Shown here: positions 63,551 to 64,000 of the stretch, piece by piece
How the letters are laid out: each line of letters opens with the position of its first letter
Position numbering within the stretch: the stretch's first letter is position 1
From: JBEKHT01 sp050012135
Lineage (GTDB): Bacteria > Chloroflexota > Anaerolineae > Anaerolineales > RBG-16-64-43
Length of the DNA stretch: 64,000 nt
Direction of reading: 5' to 3'
NCBI GenBank assembly: GCA_050012135.1
Contig: JBEKHT010000003.1
Coordinates: forward strand, 61,660-125,659
Position numbers and translations under genes: made by a program
Notes under the pieces: model-generated
Database searches by the model: none
The model's input: the letters and a program-made list of their open reading frames with translations, nothing else
What the model was told of the DNA's origin: nothing

Positions 63551-64000
63551 CATATGCTTTTTCGTAATGGTGACCGGATGAAACGGCTGCTCCTCCTGCC
63601 AGACTCGACGTGCGAGCAAGCACGCACCAGTCGGCAGAGAAGGAGCAGCCAACATGGACTATGTCAAAGGATGTGGCGCCCACCCTGGCCTGCGCACCAG
63701 CCTGCTCTGGAGCAGTAGGCCAGGGGGCAGGTTAGCCTCCATCTCGGTTTGCTCGTTCCGAAGGCCGAGGCAAGCACTTCGAGCAAGTCCGAGCGGAACA
63801 CGCAGCGGCACTCGCGCAGATTATGAGGCTTCCCTTTCCGTCCTCACCAGCCAAATCGGCAGGGTCGGAAGCCTTAGCCGGACTTTCCCTATTCGCAGCA
63901 CGAATTGACCAGTTTTGGCAGGTTCAACAAGTAAACCATCGAGGAATATTGTGATCGGGATGGATTTGGGCAATGGTGCAGACCTTGGTACTTGAATAGA
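63551..64000. other. Right-edge region with hairpin and possible transposase start
   Basis: A hairpin with a 10-base perfect stem GGCTGCTCCT (63585-63594) / AGGAGCAGCC (63641-63650) follows ssnA by 35 bases; without a T run it is an uncertain terminator. Immediately after, ATG 63655 opens DYVKGCGAHPGLRTSLLW, which loosely recalls the YVVGCDAHK start of IS110-type transposases, but the frame then loses resemblance. No gene can be called with confidence. Confidence 0.3.

Noticed and set aside
63655..63908. Possible IS110-type transposase start with an upstream hairpin (bridge-RNA-like position)
   Set aside because: Only the first dozen residues are suggestive, the DEDD catalytic residues are not visible and the window ends; not strong enough to call.
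1..64000. CRISPR arrays, rRNA, tRNA, phage or plasmid modules
   Set aside because: Looked for evenly spaced repeats, rRNA/tRNA-like segments and integrase, capsid or replication genes; none seen by eye. A covariance search would be needed to exclude small RNAs.

Overview
The window looks like a chromosomal segment of a GC-rich bacterium, most likely a member of the Chloroflexota (Anaerolineae-like). This placement is inferred from gene content and style: lipoproteins with Ala/Pro/Thr-rich linkers, DeoR-led sugar operons, a fused E1 alpha/beta 2-oxoacid dehydrogenase, an erythrin-VIT protein and a bacterial sn-glycerol-1-phosphate dehydrogenase. No rRNA or marker protein is present to confirm it. 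Most of the window is carbohydrate catabolism; the right end is purine/N-heterocycle metabolism. I saw no tRNA, rRNA, CRISPR array, phage or plasmid module.

Layout. (1) 1-1397: 5' part of phosphoglucomutase on the minus strand, then a dead integrase-type transposase. (2) 2.8-12.6 kb: a DeoR-led plus-strand cluster with glycerol-1-phosphate dehydrogenase, RhaD-type aldolase, a broken class II aldolase, an atypical PHP protein, a long double-Rossmann alcohol dehydrogenase, inositol-3-phosphate synthase, a SrlD-like dehydrogenase and a decayed HAD phosphatase. This combination of polyol-phosphate enzymes is unusual. (3) 12.8-24.4 kb: L-rhamnose locus: rhaA (minus), DeoR regulator, RbsABC-type importer, rhamnose mutarotase, rhamnulokinase and a class II aldolase. 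(4) 25-38.4 kb: LacI-led locus with a family-1 sugar importer, XylB-like kinase, FucU-like mutarotase, FucI-family isomerase with a basic tail, a second rhamnulokinase and an orphan permease pair. (5) 38.5-39.1 kb: remnants of a second deoR-rhaA pair. (6) 39.3-43.7 kb: DeoR plus fused E1 and E2 of a 2-oxoacid dehydrogenase complex. (7) 44-54 kb: scattered single genes (aldo/keto reductase, CE1 esterase homologue lacking its nucleophile, CDF-like transporter, Er-VIT, UspA, nitroreductase-fold protein, Tat-exported DUF362 protein) separated by long apparently non-coding stretches. (8) 54.8-63.6 kb: divergent ygfM-xdhD and DPD-like-ssnA pairs, resembling part of the Escherichia coli ygfK-ssnA-ygfM-xdhD purine-catabolic region.

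How it fits together. Rhamnose would enter through the 16.8-21.6 kb importer, be epimerised by RhaM, isomerised by RhaA, phosphorylated by RhaB and cleaved by RhaD, whose only intact RhaD-type copy sits in the neighbouring polyol-phosphate cluster. The LacI locus supplies a parallel route for a fucose- or arabinose-like sugar. Several genes have a second copy (two rhaB; intact and broken copies of rhaA, of the deoR regulator and of the short class II aldolase), suggesting duplication followed by decay. Decayed transposases mark several junctions. The frequent frameshifts could be real or could partly be sequencing/assembly error; the sequence alone cannot decide.
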